Origin: Chryseobacterium sp. KLBC 52
GTDB lineage: Bacteria > Bacteroidota > Bacteroidia > Flavobacteriales > Weeksellaceae
Reading direction: 5' to 3'
Length of the DNA stretch: 64,000 nt
NCBI RefSeq assembly: GCF_003347605.1
Contig: NZ_QDFZ01000022.1
Span: 1-64,000 of the forward strand
Part shown: piece by piece, positions 8,260 through 17,486 of the stretch
Position numbering within the stretch: the first letter of the stretch is position 1
How the letters are laid out: every line of letters begins with the position of its first letter
Notes under the pieces: model-generated
Told to the model about the DNA's origin: nothing
Seen by the model: the letters and a program-made list of their open reading frames with translations, nothing else
The model's database searches: none
Translations under genes and position numbers: made by a program

Positions 8260-11200
8260 TTAATCTAAGGTGCTTGTTTCCTTATCTCCATGCTGTAATT
8301 GTGCATCTTCATCCAATCTGAAGCTTGTTTCAAACTCCAGTTCTGATGGATTTTCACAATTCTTAGGATCATTTTCCGGGAAAATCGGTAATGGCTGATT
8401 TACTGGAAGTCCTGTGGATTTATCCTGAAGAATCGTTAGGGTAGTAGGGATTCTGGTAATCCAGTATTTACCCTGAGGTTCTCCGGTTGGCTGTCTCATT
8501 TCGTCCACGATACTCATGTACATTGGATCTCCGATTACCGGAACAGAACCGCCATTCCAGATGATTCCTGTTTCAAGGAAGAACTGAACGGCTGCTTCGA
8601 AACCTGGTTTTACGGTAACGATAATTCTTGCCATACCTGCCTGCAAGAAACTTCTGAACAATGGATCCATACTTTCGCTGATGTAGAATTCCTGCCAGCT
8701 CTTACGGTTGGCCCAATAATATGGGTAGAAGGTATAATCCATAATTTCCCATTCAAATGCCTGTTCCATAAACTTGGCAAGGGCTGTATATCTGTCCAGA
8801 TTTTCATTCAGGTATACCTGGAAATTATCCATGGTTGTTTTCTCATCGGCACCGTTGGTTGTTTCCTGGCCTAATGTATAAAGGTAATCCTGTAATAAAT
8901 AAGCGATACAGTTGTGCTTTAAGACATCATGTTCCATATATCGGTAGAAAGTATCCTGTCTTTCTTTAAGCTGAGCTTCTTTTTCTTTTTGCTCTGCGTC
9001 TAATCTTGCCTGATCTTCCTGGAATTTGGCATAAGCAGCTTCGTAGGCTTTAATAATATCGTTGAAACTGTCTGTTTTCCACTTGTTGATAAAGGCATCG
9101 CTCAGTTCACAGTTTACCACTACTTTGATGGTATAACTTCTTACGTTGTGTCCTTTCACCTGGAAAGTTATATTACCTGTAATATTGAAACCAGATGATC
9201 CATCGTCAAAATTAAGGTCTCCACCACGTTCAGAACGGCCAATCATATCTCCTTTTAAGTTAGAGAACATCACTTCAGAATAACGTGACCCTGACCATCC
9301 ACCACCTCTGTTTCTTGTTGATCTGCAGGCGAAACTTGCATTTTTACCAGCATAATTGTCTGGGATGGTAAATTGTGTATGATCAATTCCAAAATCATCA
9401 TTTGTCTGAGGAACGCTGGAAGCAGTATGAATTACTTGTTTGGTTGCTTCCGGGAATGCCTCTAAAGTTACTCCGTATTCCTGAGCCCAATGCTGGATCT
9501 GTACAATCGTTGCAGATTTTGGATCTGCCATTAACCATGGTTCTGGTGCCTTTCTTGGATCTACAGGAGCCTTAAGTACCTGAGCTTTGGCAACAGTAAG
9601 AGCCAGACGGTGTAATCTTGAAGGTTCAGGAACCATAAATTCAAACATCGTACGTTTACCATAGTTGTAGATCTGGTTTTTCATTTTCTTGTCGATCCAT
9701 CTGTAAACTCCGGTAATGTGCTTAGGTTGTGCTGCTTCAGCGTTATCAGTGTTGGTTACTTTTCCTCTGTTGTCATATTCATGAACATTGGTTTCTGTAT
9801 ATTCCTTGATGATTTTCTGTACTCTTTCTTCTGAAATTTTAGTAAGAACTCTTTCCATTGCTCTTTCTGTAATTTCCTGAGATTTCATTACGGCTTGTCT
9901 TGTACTATCGTGCTGTGCAGTATTATTGGCATAGTCTGCCCCAATTTCAAACTTCATAGCACTGTCATTTCCATAGCTGAATCTGGTGTATGCAGAAATA
10001 CTTTGCTGCTTCTCAATTTCTTTGGCAACTTCAGTTTGCATATCTGTTCTTGAAGTTTTGGAAGTGTCTGACATCTTCTCTGTTTCCTGAGATTTGGAAG
10101 TTGTGTCTGTTACTTCAGAATATTCTCTGGAAACGGAAGATTTGTGTCTCAATTCGCTGGCCATAACGTTCTCAATATTGGAAACTTCTCCAGGAACGTA
10201 AGCATGAACACTTTGCACTACTTTCATATAATCTGCTACTCCCAATCTTTTGATCCCGAAATTTTTACGTTTTTGGGTGGTGCCTGGTTCAGGTGTACCC
10301 GGGTTTTCCACTGCAGCACGCTTCAAAGTCAGCATTCCGGTAAGGTTTAAGTCTTCTTTCAGGTATTGTGTGGCAATTTCCCCATACGCCTGGCTTCCGT
10401 TATCAAAAATGATTTCTATTTTGAAACTAAAGCTGGTTCTGAATCGGTCTACCAAGGCCGCAGGTAAAGTAATCTTATTATCTACCACAGGAATATTGCT
10501 GTAGTTTTCCTCGAAGGTTCCGGCTGCATCTGTTGTGGCTGTAATTTTAGCATTGGCAACGCTCCATGACACATCTTCAACTTCAAAAGAAAAATTAACA
10601 AATCCTCTGCTACCAGAGACCCTGTAAGCACTGTGCGCATATAAGCTGTATGCCATTGGTGTTCTGGCTGTATTTTGGATAAGAGGCACTGAAGCTCCAC
10701 CAATATTGGCATACTGCTGTTCCGGGAGAGGGCTGTTTTGAAGAGCGGTCTCCATAGAAGAAGAAATATTGTTTCTTACAACAAGTAAAGCATCAGTGTA
10801 GCTTTCTATCTCATCATCAAGAATAATGGTCTGGGCTCCTATTCTTAAGGTGTCATGTGAAAGGATCTGAAGACTGTCTGTATCTTCCGCCACAGAAGTT
10901 AGGCTGGTTGTAGATTCGCCGAAGAGTTCTACAAAAAGGTCGAAAGATTCCGGAGAAAGCTTTGCCTGTAAATCTTCTAAATTAATTTCATTTTTGTACG
11001 TAAATACAAACGGAGCCACTTCATACTCTTTCAAAGTGCTGTAAAGACGTTCTTTTTCTTCCTCAGACATGTCCGGAGTAATTTTACTGTCTATTTCAGC
11101 CAGCTTTCTGTCATACAGTTCTAAACGCTCTTTGTTTTCTGCCATATATTTGGAATACTCATCCTGGTATGCCTGATGTCTGGATTTATGGAATTTTTTC

Positions 11201-12072
11201 TGAAGTTTTTCCAGTTCAGAATTCAGTTTGTTCAAAGATTCTTTTCTGTGGATCGCTTTGCTGGATACAAAAGATGCTCTTGCTTCAGATTCTAGTCTTT
11301 GAATCGTTCTTGCACCCAAAACTGGTTCAGAACCTTCAGCACTTCTTGAAGCCACTGAAGAAACGTTTTCAATATCTTCTGAAAACAGGACGGAAGGCAA
11401 TATAATTTTCCCATCCAATGCTTTTTCCAATGGTTTTTCTCCATTAATTTTGATGATCTCCTGATCCGTAAGATCCTGATTGCTTGCAAAACCAAGCTGA
11501 ATAGCCATTAGAACGTGGCTGATTGCCTCCTTGATATAGAAATCGCCCTGGGTAACAATCTGATGAATATAATTATTCCAAAGCTGTGAAAATATTGCAA
11601 TTCCTTCTGCGTTCAGCTGTCTGTTGGTGTTAATAAGGCTTTTGTAATAATCTGTAACGAAAGCCCAGTCGGTACTTTCTAATGTTTCTTTTTTAGAAAG
11701 CTTTCTTCCAATCACAAGAAGATCTTTAAATGCTCCTTCCTCGATTTTCTTTTCGCTTTCGAACCCAGCATTGTTAAATTCGCCGGCAGCTCTTTTCATG
11801 GCTGCAAATTTTAAGGTTTTGGCAGGTCTTCCTGCTACAGCAGTATCAAAAACACCGGTTACTCCTTTTGGTCTGTGGATAAATCCTAAGTTTTTATCTT
11901 TAATTTCTGTTAATTGCGGGTTTCTAAGACTTACAAATCTGAAAAGTGATTGTGATGCGTTATTGGTTGTATTCATAGAGTTTGTTTCTTTATAGTTAAT
12001 AATTCCTTCTCCTATTAAGGATTTTCCGACGGTGAATGCGGATTTTGCTGTTGATGTATTGTTTGTTGGCAT
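8260..12072 (-). CDS. Very large coiled-coil protein of unknown family (1270 aa)
   Basis: No recognised family. ATG at 12072 (MPTNNTSTAKSAF) is preferred over TTG at 12099, which would overlap the upstream gene by 20 bp; the ATG falls 7 nt after that stop. No signal peptide. Two charged coiled-coil stretches are visible: about 275-355 (ESLNKLNSELEKLQKKFHK and following) and about 1040-1075 (RLDAEQKEKEAQLKERQ). A Ser/Thr/Glu-rich region lies near 650-740, and a Gly/Arg/Ser-rich segment with CRSTRNRGGGWSGSRYSE near 920-940. The C-terminal third is rich in aromatic residues. It shows neither toxin motifs nor membrane helices, so a structural, scaffold or attachment role is plausible. Fourth gene of the operon. 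Confidence 0.82.
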   Translation of the reverse strand: MPTNNTSTAKSAFTVGKSLIGEGIINYKETNSMNTTNNASQSLFRFVSLRNPQLTEIKDKNLGFIHRPKGVTGVFDTAVAGRPAKTLKFAAMKRAAGEFNNAGFESEKKIEEGAFKDLLVIGRKLSKKETLESTDWAFVTDYYKSLINTNRQLNAEGIAIFSQLWNNYIHQIVTQGDFYIKEAISHVLMAIQLGFASNQDLTDQEIIKINGEKPLEKALDGKIILPSVLFSEDIENVSSVASRSAEGSEPVLGARTIQRLESEARASFVSSKAIHRKESLNKLNSELEKLQKKFHKSRHQAYQDEYSKYMAENKERLELYDRKLAEIDSKITPDMSEEEKERLYSTLKEYEVAPFVFTYKNEINLEDLQAKLSPESFDLFVELFGESTTSLTSVAEDTDSLQILSHDTLRIGAQTIILDDEIESYTDALLVVRNNISSSMETALQNSPLPEQQYANIGGASVPLIQNTARTPMAYSLYAHSAYRVSGSRGFVNFSFEVEDVSWSVANAKITATTDAAGTFEENYSNIPVVDNKITLPAALVDRFRTSFSFKIEIIFDNGSQAYGEIATQYLKEDLNLTGMLTLKRAAVENPGTPEPGTTQKRKNFGIKRLGVADYMKVVQSVHAYVPGEVSNIENVMASELRHKSSVSREYSEVTDTTSKSQETEKMSDTSKTSRTDMQTEVAKEIEKQQSISAYTRFSYGNDSAMKFEIGADYANNTAQHDSTRQAVMKSQEITERAMERVLTKISEERVQKIIKEYTETNVHEYDNRGKVTNTDNAEAAQPKHITGVYRWIDKKMKNQIYNYGKRTMFEFMVPEPSRLHRLALTVAKAQVLKAPVDPRKAPEPWLMADPKSATIVQIQHWAQEYGVTLEAFPEATKQVIHTASSVPQTNDDFGIDHTQFTIPDNYAGKNASFACRSTRNRGGGWSGSRYSEVMFSNLKGDMIGRSERGGDLNFDDGSSGFNITGNITFQVKGHNVRSYTIKVVVNCELSDAFINKWKTDSFNDIIKAYEAAYAKFQEDQARLDAEQKEKEAQLKERQDTFYRYMEHDVLKHNCIAYLLQDYLYTLGQETTNGADEKTTMDNFQVYLNENLDRYTALAKFMEQAFEWEIMDYTFYPYYWANRKSWQEFYISESMDPLFRSFLQAGMARIIVTVKPGFEAAVQFFLETGIIWNGGSVPVIGDPMYMSIVDEMRQPTGEPQGKYWITRIPTTLTILQDKSTGLPVNQPLPIFPENDPKNCENPSELEFETSFRLDEDAQLQHGDKETSTLD

Positions 12073-12079
12073 TTTGTAC

Positions 12080-14263
12080 TTATTTTTTGGTGTATTCAAG
12101 GGTTAAAGTAAACGAGTTGATCACAGAATAATCATAATCAGGTGTACCTAAAAGTTCTATAATAGCTCTTTCTCTTTCGATCGTGATGTAAACTTTTGTT
12201 CTCCATTGATTCCCGGCAAATGCGGTTTTAAGATCATACCATTCTGTAAACATTTCGTTGGAGATAATGGTTTCAAGATCCGGGAATTCGGCCTTCAGAT
12301 CAATTTCACCTGTTCTCGGAATCTGATCCAGATATAGTGTTTTTTTATAAACAGGCTTTCCGTTGATCCATTTTCCTCCTGTCAGCTCTTCTTTAGTGCT
12401 ATAGGAATGCTGTTTATCTGCATATTGTTTCTGGATATAATCATTTTCCTGTGCATTATCTCCGAAATAAGTTTTAGAACTTAATCCTCTGGCATTTGAT
12501 ACCTGGTGCTCTATCATAACAGGTTCATCAGGATAATTACTTACCATAATTCCTTTTCCATCAGAATGATCGGTAAAGCTTGTTAAAGAGGCTCCTGCAT
12601 TGCTTAAGCTAAGTTTTGCACCATAAGCTGTTGCCAGTACACCGTAATCTTTACTGACATCCAAATTCGATTGTATAGAATTATCTACACTGCCTGATGT
12701 AATCAAAACTCCACTTGGAAAGAAACCAATCTGGTTTTTAATTCCATCCTGAGTATTGAGTTTATAAAGAAGGGATTCTATTTCCGGTGCTTCGGCATTT
12801 TCAAATTGGATATGACCGGAAACAGGATTGTTTACTTCTGTGCCTGTGAGGGGAATGTAGTTCTGGAAGTCGGAAAGGTTTTTATATCCAAATACATTAC
12901 CGGCATTCAGAACTGCAACTTTTGTATAAGTGTTGTCAGCTAAAGGCGTTCTTCTTGCAGAGACAACAGCATCAAAATCAAGGGTTCTTGCGGCAAAGTC
13001 TCCACCAATTAAAGGTGTTACAAAATCATGGCGTCTTGCTACCGGATTGGATTCAATCACCAGTTTGTTGAAGGTTGAACCTCCTAACGGGGCATTACAG
13101 CCGATTACAACATTGTTGTCACCCCAAACTCCCATAGCATGAGTAGTAGATGCGGCATTATATCCAATGAAAGTATTGTAACCCCATGCTCCTGAACCTG
13201 TTGCTTTACCATGAATATTTCCGGCAAAAGCACCTAAAAAAGTATTCTGGGTTCCATTAGTTAAGGAATAAGCGGCTCCCAGGCCAAGTGCGGTATTATT
13301 GGTTCCGGCAATATTTTTGTTTCCTGCCTCATCGCCGATGTACGTATTTCCGTTTCCTGTTGTTGTCTCAGTTCCTGCCTGTGTTCCGAAAAAAGCATTG
13401 AAATTCCCGGTTGTAAGTTTAGTTCCGCTTGAAACGCCCGTTGCAGTATTCCATCTTCCTGTGGTGGCTTCAGTTAAAGAATAAGAACCTAGTGCTACGT
13501 TATTTGAACCTGTAGTTAATTTTGATAATGTATTATAACCAATTCCTAACCCGTAAGCTCCGGTATGATCCGCATTCAAATTTCCAAACCAAAATGAATA
13601 AGTGGTAGGACTGAAGTTTATTTCAGCTGCTCTGCCCTGGCTTGGCTGGAAAATGATAGGCTTGGTTGTTCCGTTACCTCTGTCGATGACATTCTGTAAG
13701 TTATCATTCCCGCTAAAAGTTGGCTTATCGGAAAGGTCATTGTAACTGCCAGTTACAGCTACTTTTTTTACTGTAACTTTTTCCTGTCCTTCCTGTGATA
13801 ATGTTACACTTCCATCAGCATTGGTCGTAGGAATAATGCTGAATTCCGAGAGGTTGATGTGAAAAGCCGATCCGTCATTCTGGGTAATGGTAATCATATT
13901 TTGAGAGGCATCATATACTGCGTTTTCAATGCTGATATCACGGGTTACCAAACTGCTTAAATCTACAGATTTACTTTGCTGAACACCATTCTCTCCTGTA
14001 TAAAATACCGTTAAGACATTTCCATTTAACTGGGGAGCCTGAATAGATGTTTGAGTTTCAATTTTCTCTTTCCAAAGCTGAGCATTCTGCGGGTTTATAT
14101 TGGATGCATTTGCCTCTGCTTTTTTAGACAGATCATAATCTAATTGATCTGCAGGAATCTTTTCGTCTTTGTGCCAGTATGAATCATGCCACTCCCAGAA
14201 TTCTTCCTGTACCGGAATATCTCCGTTTTCGAAATATTTTTTTAATTCTTGTTTTGTTTTCAT
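12080..14263 (-). CDS. YadA-head/tail-fibre-like protein with shared N-terminal module (727 aa)
   Basis: The N-terminus (1-45: MKTKQELKKYFENGDIP...FWEWHDSYWHKDEKI) is nearly the same as in the next two upstream genes and resembles modules I associate with Bacteroidota tail-fibre-like proteins. Residues about 235-380 carry repeats of the form TTGSNNVALGSYSL / TTGNGNTYIGDEAG / GTNNTALGLGAA, the left-handed beta-roll pattern of YadA-type adhesin heads and some phage fibres. The C-terminus (about 640-727) lacks a membrane-anchor barrel, and there is no signal peptide, so it is not a classical autotransporter. Likely a trimeric fibre that binds a surface. It lies 12 bp after the 252-aa leucine-rich-repeat gene; third in the operon. 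Confidence 0.85.
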   Translation of the reverse strand: MKTKQELKKYFENGDIPVQEEFWEWHDSYWHKDEKIPADQLDYDLSKKAEANASNINPQNAQLWKEKIETQTSIQAPQLNGNVLTVFYTGENGVQQSKSVDLSSLVTRDISIENAVYDASQNMITITQNDGSAFHINLSEFSIIPTTNADGSVTLSQEGQEKVTVKKVAVTGSYNDLSDKPTFSGNDNLQNVIDRGNGTTKPIIFQPSQGRAAEINFSPTTYSFWFGNLNADHTGAYGLGIGYNTLSKLTTGSNNVALGSYSLTEATTGRWNTATGVSSGTKLTTGNFNAFFGTQAGTETTTGNGNTYIGDEAGNKNIAGTNNTALGLGAAYSLTNGTQNTFLGAFAGNIHGKATGSGAWGYNTFIGYNAASTTHAMGVWGDNNVVIGCNAPLGGSTFNKLVIESNPVARRHDFVTPLIGGDFAARTLDFDAVVSARRTPLADNTYTKVAVLNAGNVFGYKNLSDFQNYIPLTGTEVNNPVSGHIQFENAEAPEIESLLYKLNTQDGIKNQIGFFPSGVLITSGSVDNSIQSNLDVSKDYGVLATAYGAKLSLSNAGASLTSFTDHSDGKGIMVSNYPDEPVMIEHQVSNARGLSSKTYFGDNAQENDYIQKQYADKQHSYSTKEELTGGKWINGKPVYKKTLYLDQIPRTGEIDLKAEFPDLETIISNEMFTEWYDLKTAFAGNQWRTKVYITIERERAIIELLGTPDYDYSVINSFTLTLEYTKK

Positions 14264-14275
14264 TTTTCTAAAGTT

Positions 14276-15034
14276 TTAATTGATCTGTTTTCCTCCCACG
14301 ATTTCCACAGTACTGTCAAAAGAATAAGGGGTATAGGTTGTATCAGGTCCTAATGTTACTTTTGTAAGCTGGTTATCTCTGAAAGCATTGTTTTCAATCT
14401 TGAGAACACTATCGGGAATAATCACTGAGGTGAGCTGATTACTGACAAAGGCATCAGATTGAATTTCCGTTACTCCATTGGGAATCTCAACAGATGTGAG
14501 TTTATTGACAGAGAAGGCACCTTGTGAGATAACTGTTATTCCTTTAGGAAGGCGGAGCTGTGTCAGCTGATTGGCTGTGAATGCCTGTATTCCAATGTTG
14601 ATAATGCTGTCCGGAATAACTAAAGACACCAATCTGTTATTATAAAAAGCCCAATTGGGAATTTCGGTTACCTTTGGAGGAATTGTAATGGTCGTTAAGC
14701 CTCCGTTACTAAATGCTCTTTCCTGGATACTTGTTACAGAGTCCGGGATTTCTACATCAGTTACCTGCAGACCTGCGGTGAAATTTTGGGGAATAGTGAG
14801 TGTTCCTTCTTTTATCACAATTTTTCTCTTTGAAAAGAAAGCTAATGAAGCATTTTTATCAGCATCTATTTCAGCATAGAGTATGTTGAATGTACCATTC
14901 TCCAGACCTGCAATCTTGCGCATGTCAATTTTCTCATCCTTATGCCAGTAAGCGTCCTGCCATTCCCAAAAATCTTCCTGTTTTGGGATATCTCCGTTTT
15001 CGAAATAGAGTTTTAATTCTTGTTTTGTTTTCAT
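14276..15034 (-). CDS. BspA-type leucine-rich-repeat protein with shared N-terminal module (252 aa)
   Basis: Residues 1-45 are the shared module (MKTKQELKLYFENGDIPKQ...YWHKDEKI), followed by MRKIAGLENG. From about 95 to 240 run BspA/LRR_5 repeats of about 23 residues (VEIPDSVTSIQERAF, TIPPKVTEIPNWAF, VIPDSIINIGIQAF, RLPKGITVISQGAF, EIPNGVTEIQSDAF, IIPDSVLKIENNAF). BspA repeats mediate protein and surface binding. No signal peptide, sorting domain or membrane helix is present, unlike most secreted BspA proteins, so it is presumably mounted on something through its N-terminal module. Gap to the upstream gene is 8 bp. Second gene of the operon. Confidence 0.88.
   Translation of the reverse strand: MKTKQELKLYFENGDIPKQEDFWEWQDAYWHKDEKIDMRKIAGLENGTFNILYAEIDADKNASLAFFSKRKIVIKEGTLTIPQNFTAGLQVTDVEIPDSVTSIQERAFSNGGLTTITIPPKVTEIPNWAFYNNRLVSLVIPDSIINIGIQAFTANQLTQLRLPKGITVISQGAFSVNKLTSVEIPNGVTEIQSDAFVSNQLTSVIIPDSVLKIENNAFRDNQLTKVTLGPDTTYTPYSFDSTVEIVGGKQIN
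14896..15034. repeat. 139-bp near-identical direct repeat, copy 1
   Basis: Encodes the start codon, the shared N-terminal module and the KIAGLENG linker of the 252-aa protein. It closely matches 15546-15684, with only scattered third-position differences, and its 3' ~105 bp also resemble 14159-14263 in the fibre-like gene. The relation indicates recent duplication or gene conversion of the module. Confidence 0.8.
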
Positions 15035-15042
15035 AATGTTAT

Positions 15043-15684
15043 TTACATGTCAATGATTAAACTTCCACCCACAACTGTTGTTTGGGCATCAAAAGCATCA
15101 GCGTAATATAGGGTTGAGTGCTCCAGCCTTACATACCGTAAATCAGGATTGTTGCTAAATGCTTTGGAACCAATCATGGCAACCGAAGAGGGAATAGACA
15201 AAGAGCTGATTTTGTTATAGCTAAAAGCTGAATTTTTAATTTCTATAAGCCCTTCAGATAAGGATAATGTTGTGATCTGATTGTTAGAAAATGCATTATC
15301 ATAGATGGTTTTAACCTGAGCGGGAAGATGTACTGATTTAATAAGGTTATTGCCGAAGGCATCTTTTCCAATGGTAGTAACGCTGTCAGGAATTGATATT
15401 TCTGATATTCCTGTATTAAGGAGAAACCTATCAGGAATGGATAATGTTCCTGCTTTAATAAATACTCTTTTGACTTGTAAATGAGCCAGAGAAGCATTTC
15501 CGGTTTCATCGATCTCCGCATAAAAGTCATTAAAACGAGGTAATCCATTTTCCAGACCTGCGATTTTTGCCATATCGATTTTCTCATCTTTATGCCAATA
15601 AGAGTTTTGCCATTCCCAAAAATCTTCCTGTTTTGGGATATCTCCATTTTCAAAATAGAGCTTGAGTTCTTCTTTTGTTTTCAT
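15043..15684 (-). CDS. BspA-type leucine-rich-repeat protein with shared N-terminal module (213 aa)
   Basis: First gene of the six-gene operon, read from promoter B at 15863-15896. The N-terminal module (1-45, MKTKEELKLYFENGDIPKQ...YWHKDEKI) and linker MAKIAGLENG match the 252-aa neighbour. BspA-like repeats follow at about 85-190 (SIPDRFLLNTGISEI, SIPDSVTTIGKDAF, HLPAQVKTIYDNAF, SIPSSVAMIGSKAF). No signal peptide. It looks like a duplicate of the downstream gene with fewer repeats and a diverged repeat surface, as expected if the two bind different targets. Start ATG at 15684. Confidence 0.88.
   Translation of the reverse strand: MKTKEELKLYFENGDIPKQEDFWEWQNSYWHKDEKIDMAKIAGLENGLPRFNDFYAEIDETGNASLAHLQVKRVFIKAGTLSIPDRFLLNTGISEISIPDSVTTIGKDAFGNNLIKSVHLPAQVKTIYDNAFSNNQITTLSLSEGLIEIKNSAFSYNKISSLSIPSSVAMIGSKAFSNNPDLRYVRLEHSTLYYADAFDAQTTVVGGSLIIDM
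15546..15684. repeat. 139-bp near-identical direct repeat, copy 2
   Basis: Encodes the N-terminal module plus linker of the 213-aa protein. It is equal in length and nearly identical to 14896-15034; a shorter, more diverged copy is at 14159-14263. Confidence 0.8.
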
Positions 15685-15862
15685 AAAACATTGTGTGATT
15701 GGTTAATAAATTGATTGCTGTGATCTGTCCTTGTAAAGAACAGGTTCACTTTTGTACTTTATTTTTAAGACATAGTTCTGGCTGTTCAGCATTTTGTGAA
15801 TGGTGAATTCAAAGGTGTTGAGATTATTTAATGAGATTGCTGTACGGGTATTATAGAGATTT

Positions 15863-15896
15863 CAAAAGTAATGTTGAACAGCGCCAGAACTTGTCG
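15863..15896 (-). promoter_or_regulatory. Regulon promoter B (six-gene operon)
   Basis: Operator CGCCAGAACTTGTCG (15882-15896; one arm mismatch), 11 bp, then -7 box TACTTTTG on the minus strand (plus-strand 15863-15870). The predicted start near 15856 leaves a ~170-nt leader before the first operon gene at 15684. The stretch 15685-15862 holds no gene. Part of it resembles the leader of promoter C (CTGTTCAGCA and GAATTCAA blocks). Confidence 0.8.
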
Positions 15897-15911
15897 TGTA
15901 TTAATTTTTAA

Positions 15912-16082
15912 TTAAAAAATATCTTCTTCAGGTATTCCTTTTTCAAAATCTTCTCTGAAAAAGTTTTCAATGTCATTGAGATAGTTTTCATAATCCATCT
16001 CAGCATTTTCGATATCGCTCCATTCTATCGTATAGAGGTCTTCATCGAAGAGTATATCTGTATTGTGATCTGGTGTTTCCAT
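15912..16082 (-). CDS. Small highly acidic protein (56 aa)
   Basis: No family recognised. Using ATG at 16082 gives METPDHNTDILFDEDLY...; a longer frame back to 16160 would need a TTG start. Roughly a third of the residues are Asp or Glu, with interspersed aromatics and few basic residues, as in DNA-mimic or inhibitor proteins and some small chaperones. It has its own promoter (site C) with about 120 nt of leader and ends 16 bp before the operator of promoter B. Its transcript may therefore run into the six-gene operon. Function unknown; the dedicated regulated promoter argues that it is real. Confidence 0.65.
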   Translation of the reverse strand: METPDHNTDILFDEDLYTIEWSDIENAEMDYENYLNDIENFFREDFEKGIPEEDIF

Positions 16083-16212
16083 GTTTTGTGTAATAAGGTG
16101 TTGGTTATAATTTTTTGAACATATTTCAGGCTGTTCAGCATAGGGAAATGTTGAATTCAATGGCTTTTTAAAAGTTTTTTAGGATTGTTGTTCTGTGTCT
16201 TTTTTGATACTC

Positions 16213-16246
16213 CAAAGGTAATGGAGCGGAACGACAAAACTTGACG
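16213..16246 (-). promoter_or_regulatory. Regulon promoter C (acidic small protein)
   Basis: Operator CGACAAAACTTGACG (16232-16246; one arm TGACG instead of TGTCG), 11 bp, then -7 box TACCTTTG on the minus strand (plus-strand 16213-16220). The start is expected near 16206. Confidence 0.8.
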
Positions 16247-16319
16247 TGTTTAAAAAAGATTTTTTAATTTTTAAATATAATCTTAGTAGCTTATATAAGG
16301 TATTTATAAGGTAAAAAGC

Positions 16320-17357
16320 TTATATTTTATTTTTGATGAGCTTCTGAACAATTTGGTTCAAAGTTTCTCTGTTGTCATCAATATAGCTCAATCCCGCTTG
16401 TATCAGATTCTCGATATTGGATCTTCTTACATTATCCATAGCGGGAGACGCATTTTTCAGGGAAGGGTTCAAACGGTAATAATTTTTTTGATTTCTAAGT
16501 CCCAGAGTCTGAAACATCTGTTCCAACTGATAATCCACTGTTTCTGCGTTGGCAGACATTAAAATATCGACGATTGGATTAACCCAGCCAATTTTTCCTG
16601 CTTTTTGCAGTCTTTTAAAAGAATAAGGTCTTGCTTCAATTCCTGTCCCGATAGAAACCATTATCATATCGTTTACACTTGGATGATTGGCTTTCTGATG
16701 ATTTTTTAAAACTTCCGCAAAAGGAATCTTTCTTGCTTCTGCATAAGCACAAAGCGCAGGATTATTAGCAAACATTCCTCCATCAATTAAGCTGAAAATC
16801 TGGCCATACATGGATTTAATCTGAACAGGACTGAAATACGTAGGAGCCGCTGAAGTCGCTCTGCAGATATCTCTTACATAGAAATTGTCTGTGCTGAGGC
16901 CGGCTTTCCATGAATTGAAAAGCTTTGCTCTTCTGTTTTCTATATCATAACTGGTTATTAAACAAGGTTTTATTAATTCTTTTAATTCTAAATTTCCAAA
17001 GAAATCATTTAAGTTTTTTTCAAGAGCTTCCTGGGAAATTCTTTCATTCAATAATCCGAATGGATTAACCAGTTTTTCCCAAAAGGAAACCTGGAAAATG
17101 TCGCCGCCCTTTTCAGCATATAATTCCAACCCTTTTTGAATGGAATACTTTGCTTTTCGGGTTTCATCAGGAGAGAGAATAATAGAAGCAATCAGACCTC
17201 CGGTGCTGCTGCCCGCTACCAGATCAAAATAATCTCCGAGCTTGGCGGCAGGCTTATCATAATACTGGAGCTGTTCTTCTATGTAACGCAGAATAATGCA
17301 GGTAACGATTCCCCTTATTCCACCTCCGTCCAAAGAAAGAATGGTTGTCTTTTTCAT
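16320..17357 (-). CDS. Patatin-like phospholipase (345 aa)
   Basis: Ser-Asp dyad lipid acyl hydrolase. All motifs are intact: oxyanion loop DGGGIRG (10-16), nucleophile elbow GSSTGG (Ser51) and catalytic Asp192 in IDGGMFANNP. Length and the single compact domain match the plant-patatin/CapV-like cytosolic group rather than outer-membrane patatins. No signal peptide or barrel is present. Its own promoter (site D) puts it in the same regulon as the fibre and LRR genes, so it may act as membrane-damaging effector or lysis helper. CapV-type phospholipases serve in CBASS, but no cyclic-nucleotide synthase gene lies nearby. Confidence 0.93.
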   Translation of the reverse strand: MKKTTILSLDGGGIRGIVTCIILRYIEEQLQYYDKPAAKLGDYFDLVAGSSTGGLIASIILSPDETRKAKYSIQKGLELYAEKGGDIFQVSFWEKLVNPFGLLNERISQEALEKNLNDFFGNLELKELIKPCLITSYDIENRRAKLFNSWKAGLSTDNFYVRDICRATSAAPTYFSPVQIKSMYGQIFSLIDGGMFANNPALCAYAEARKIPFAEVLKNHQKANHPSVNDMIMVSIGTGIEARPYSFKRLQKAGKIGWVNPIVDILMSANAETVDYQLEQMFQTLGLRNQKNYYRLNPSLKNASPAMDNVRRSNIENLIQAGLSYIDDNRETLNQIVQKLIKNKI

Positions 17358-17486
17358 GTGATATTTTTAATGGTTTGTTAAAAGGACACATGCAATCTTA
17401 AATCTACAGAACCCCATTAATTGGTTAGAAAATATTGAGATTCCATACTGAGATTTCATTGCTTTTTTTGTTGTTTTCTTACAAAG

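Noticed and set aside
14655-14879. Plus-strand open frames opposite the LRR and fibre genes
   Set aside because: They are mirror frames of repetitive coding DNA without promoter or recognisable protein.
16320-17357. CBASS defence system (CapV-like patatin)
   Set aside because: No CD-NTase, ubiquitin-like or other CBASS genes flank it; the phospholipase alone does not support the call.
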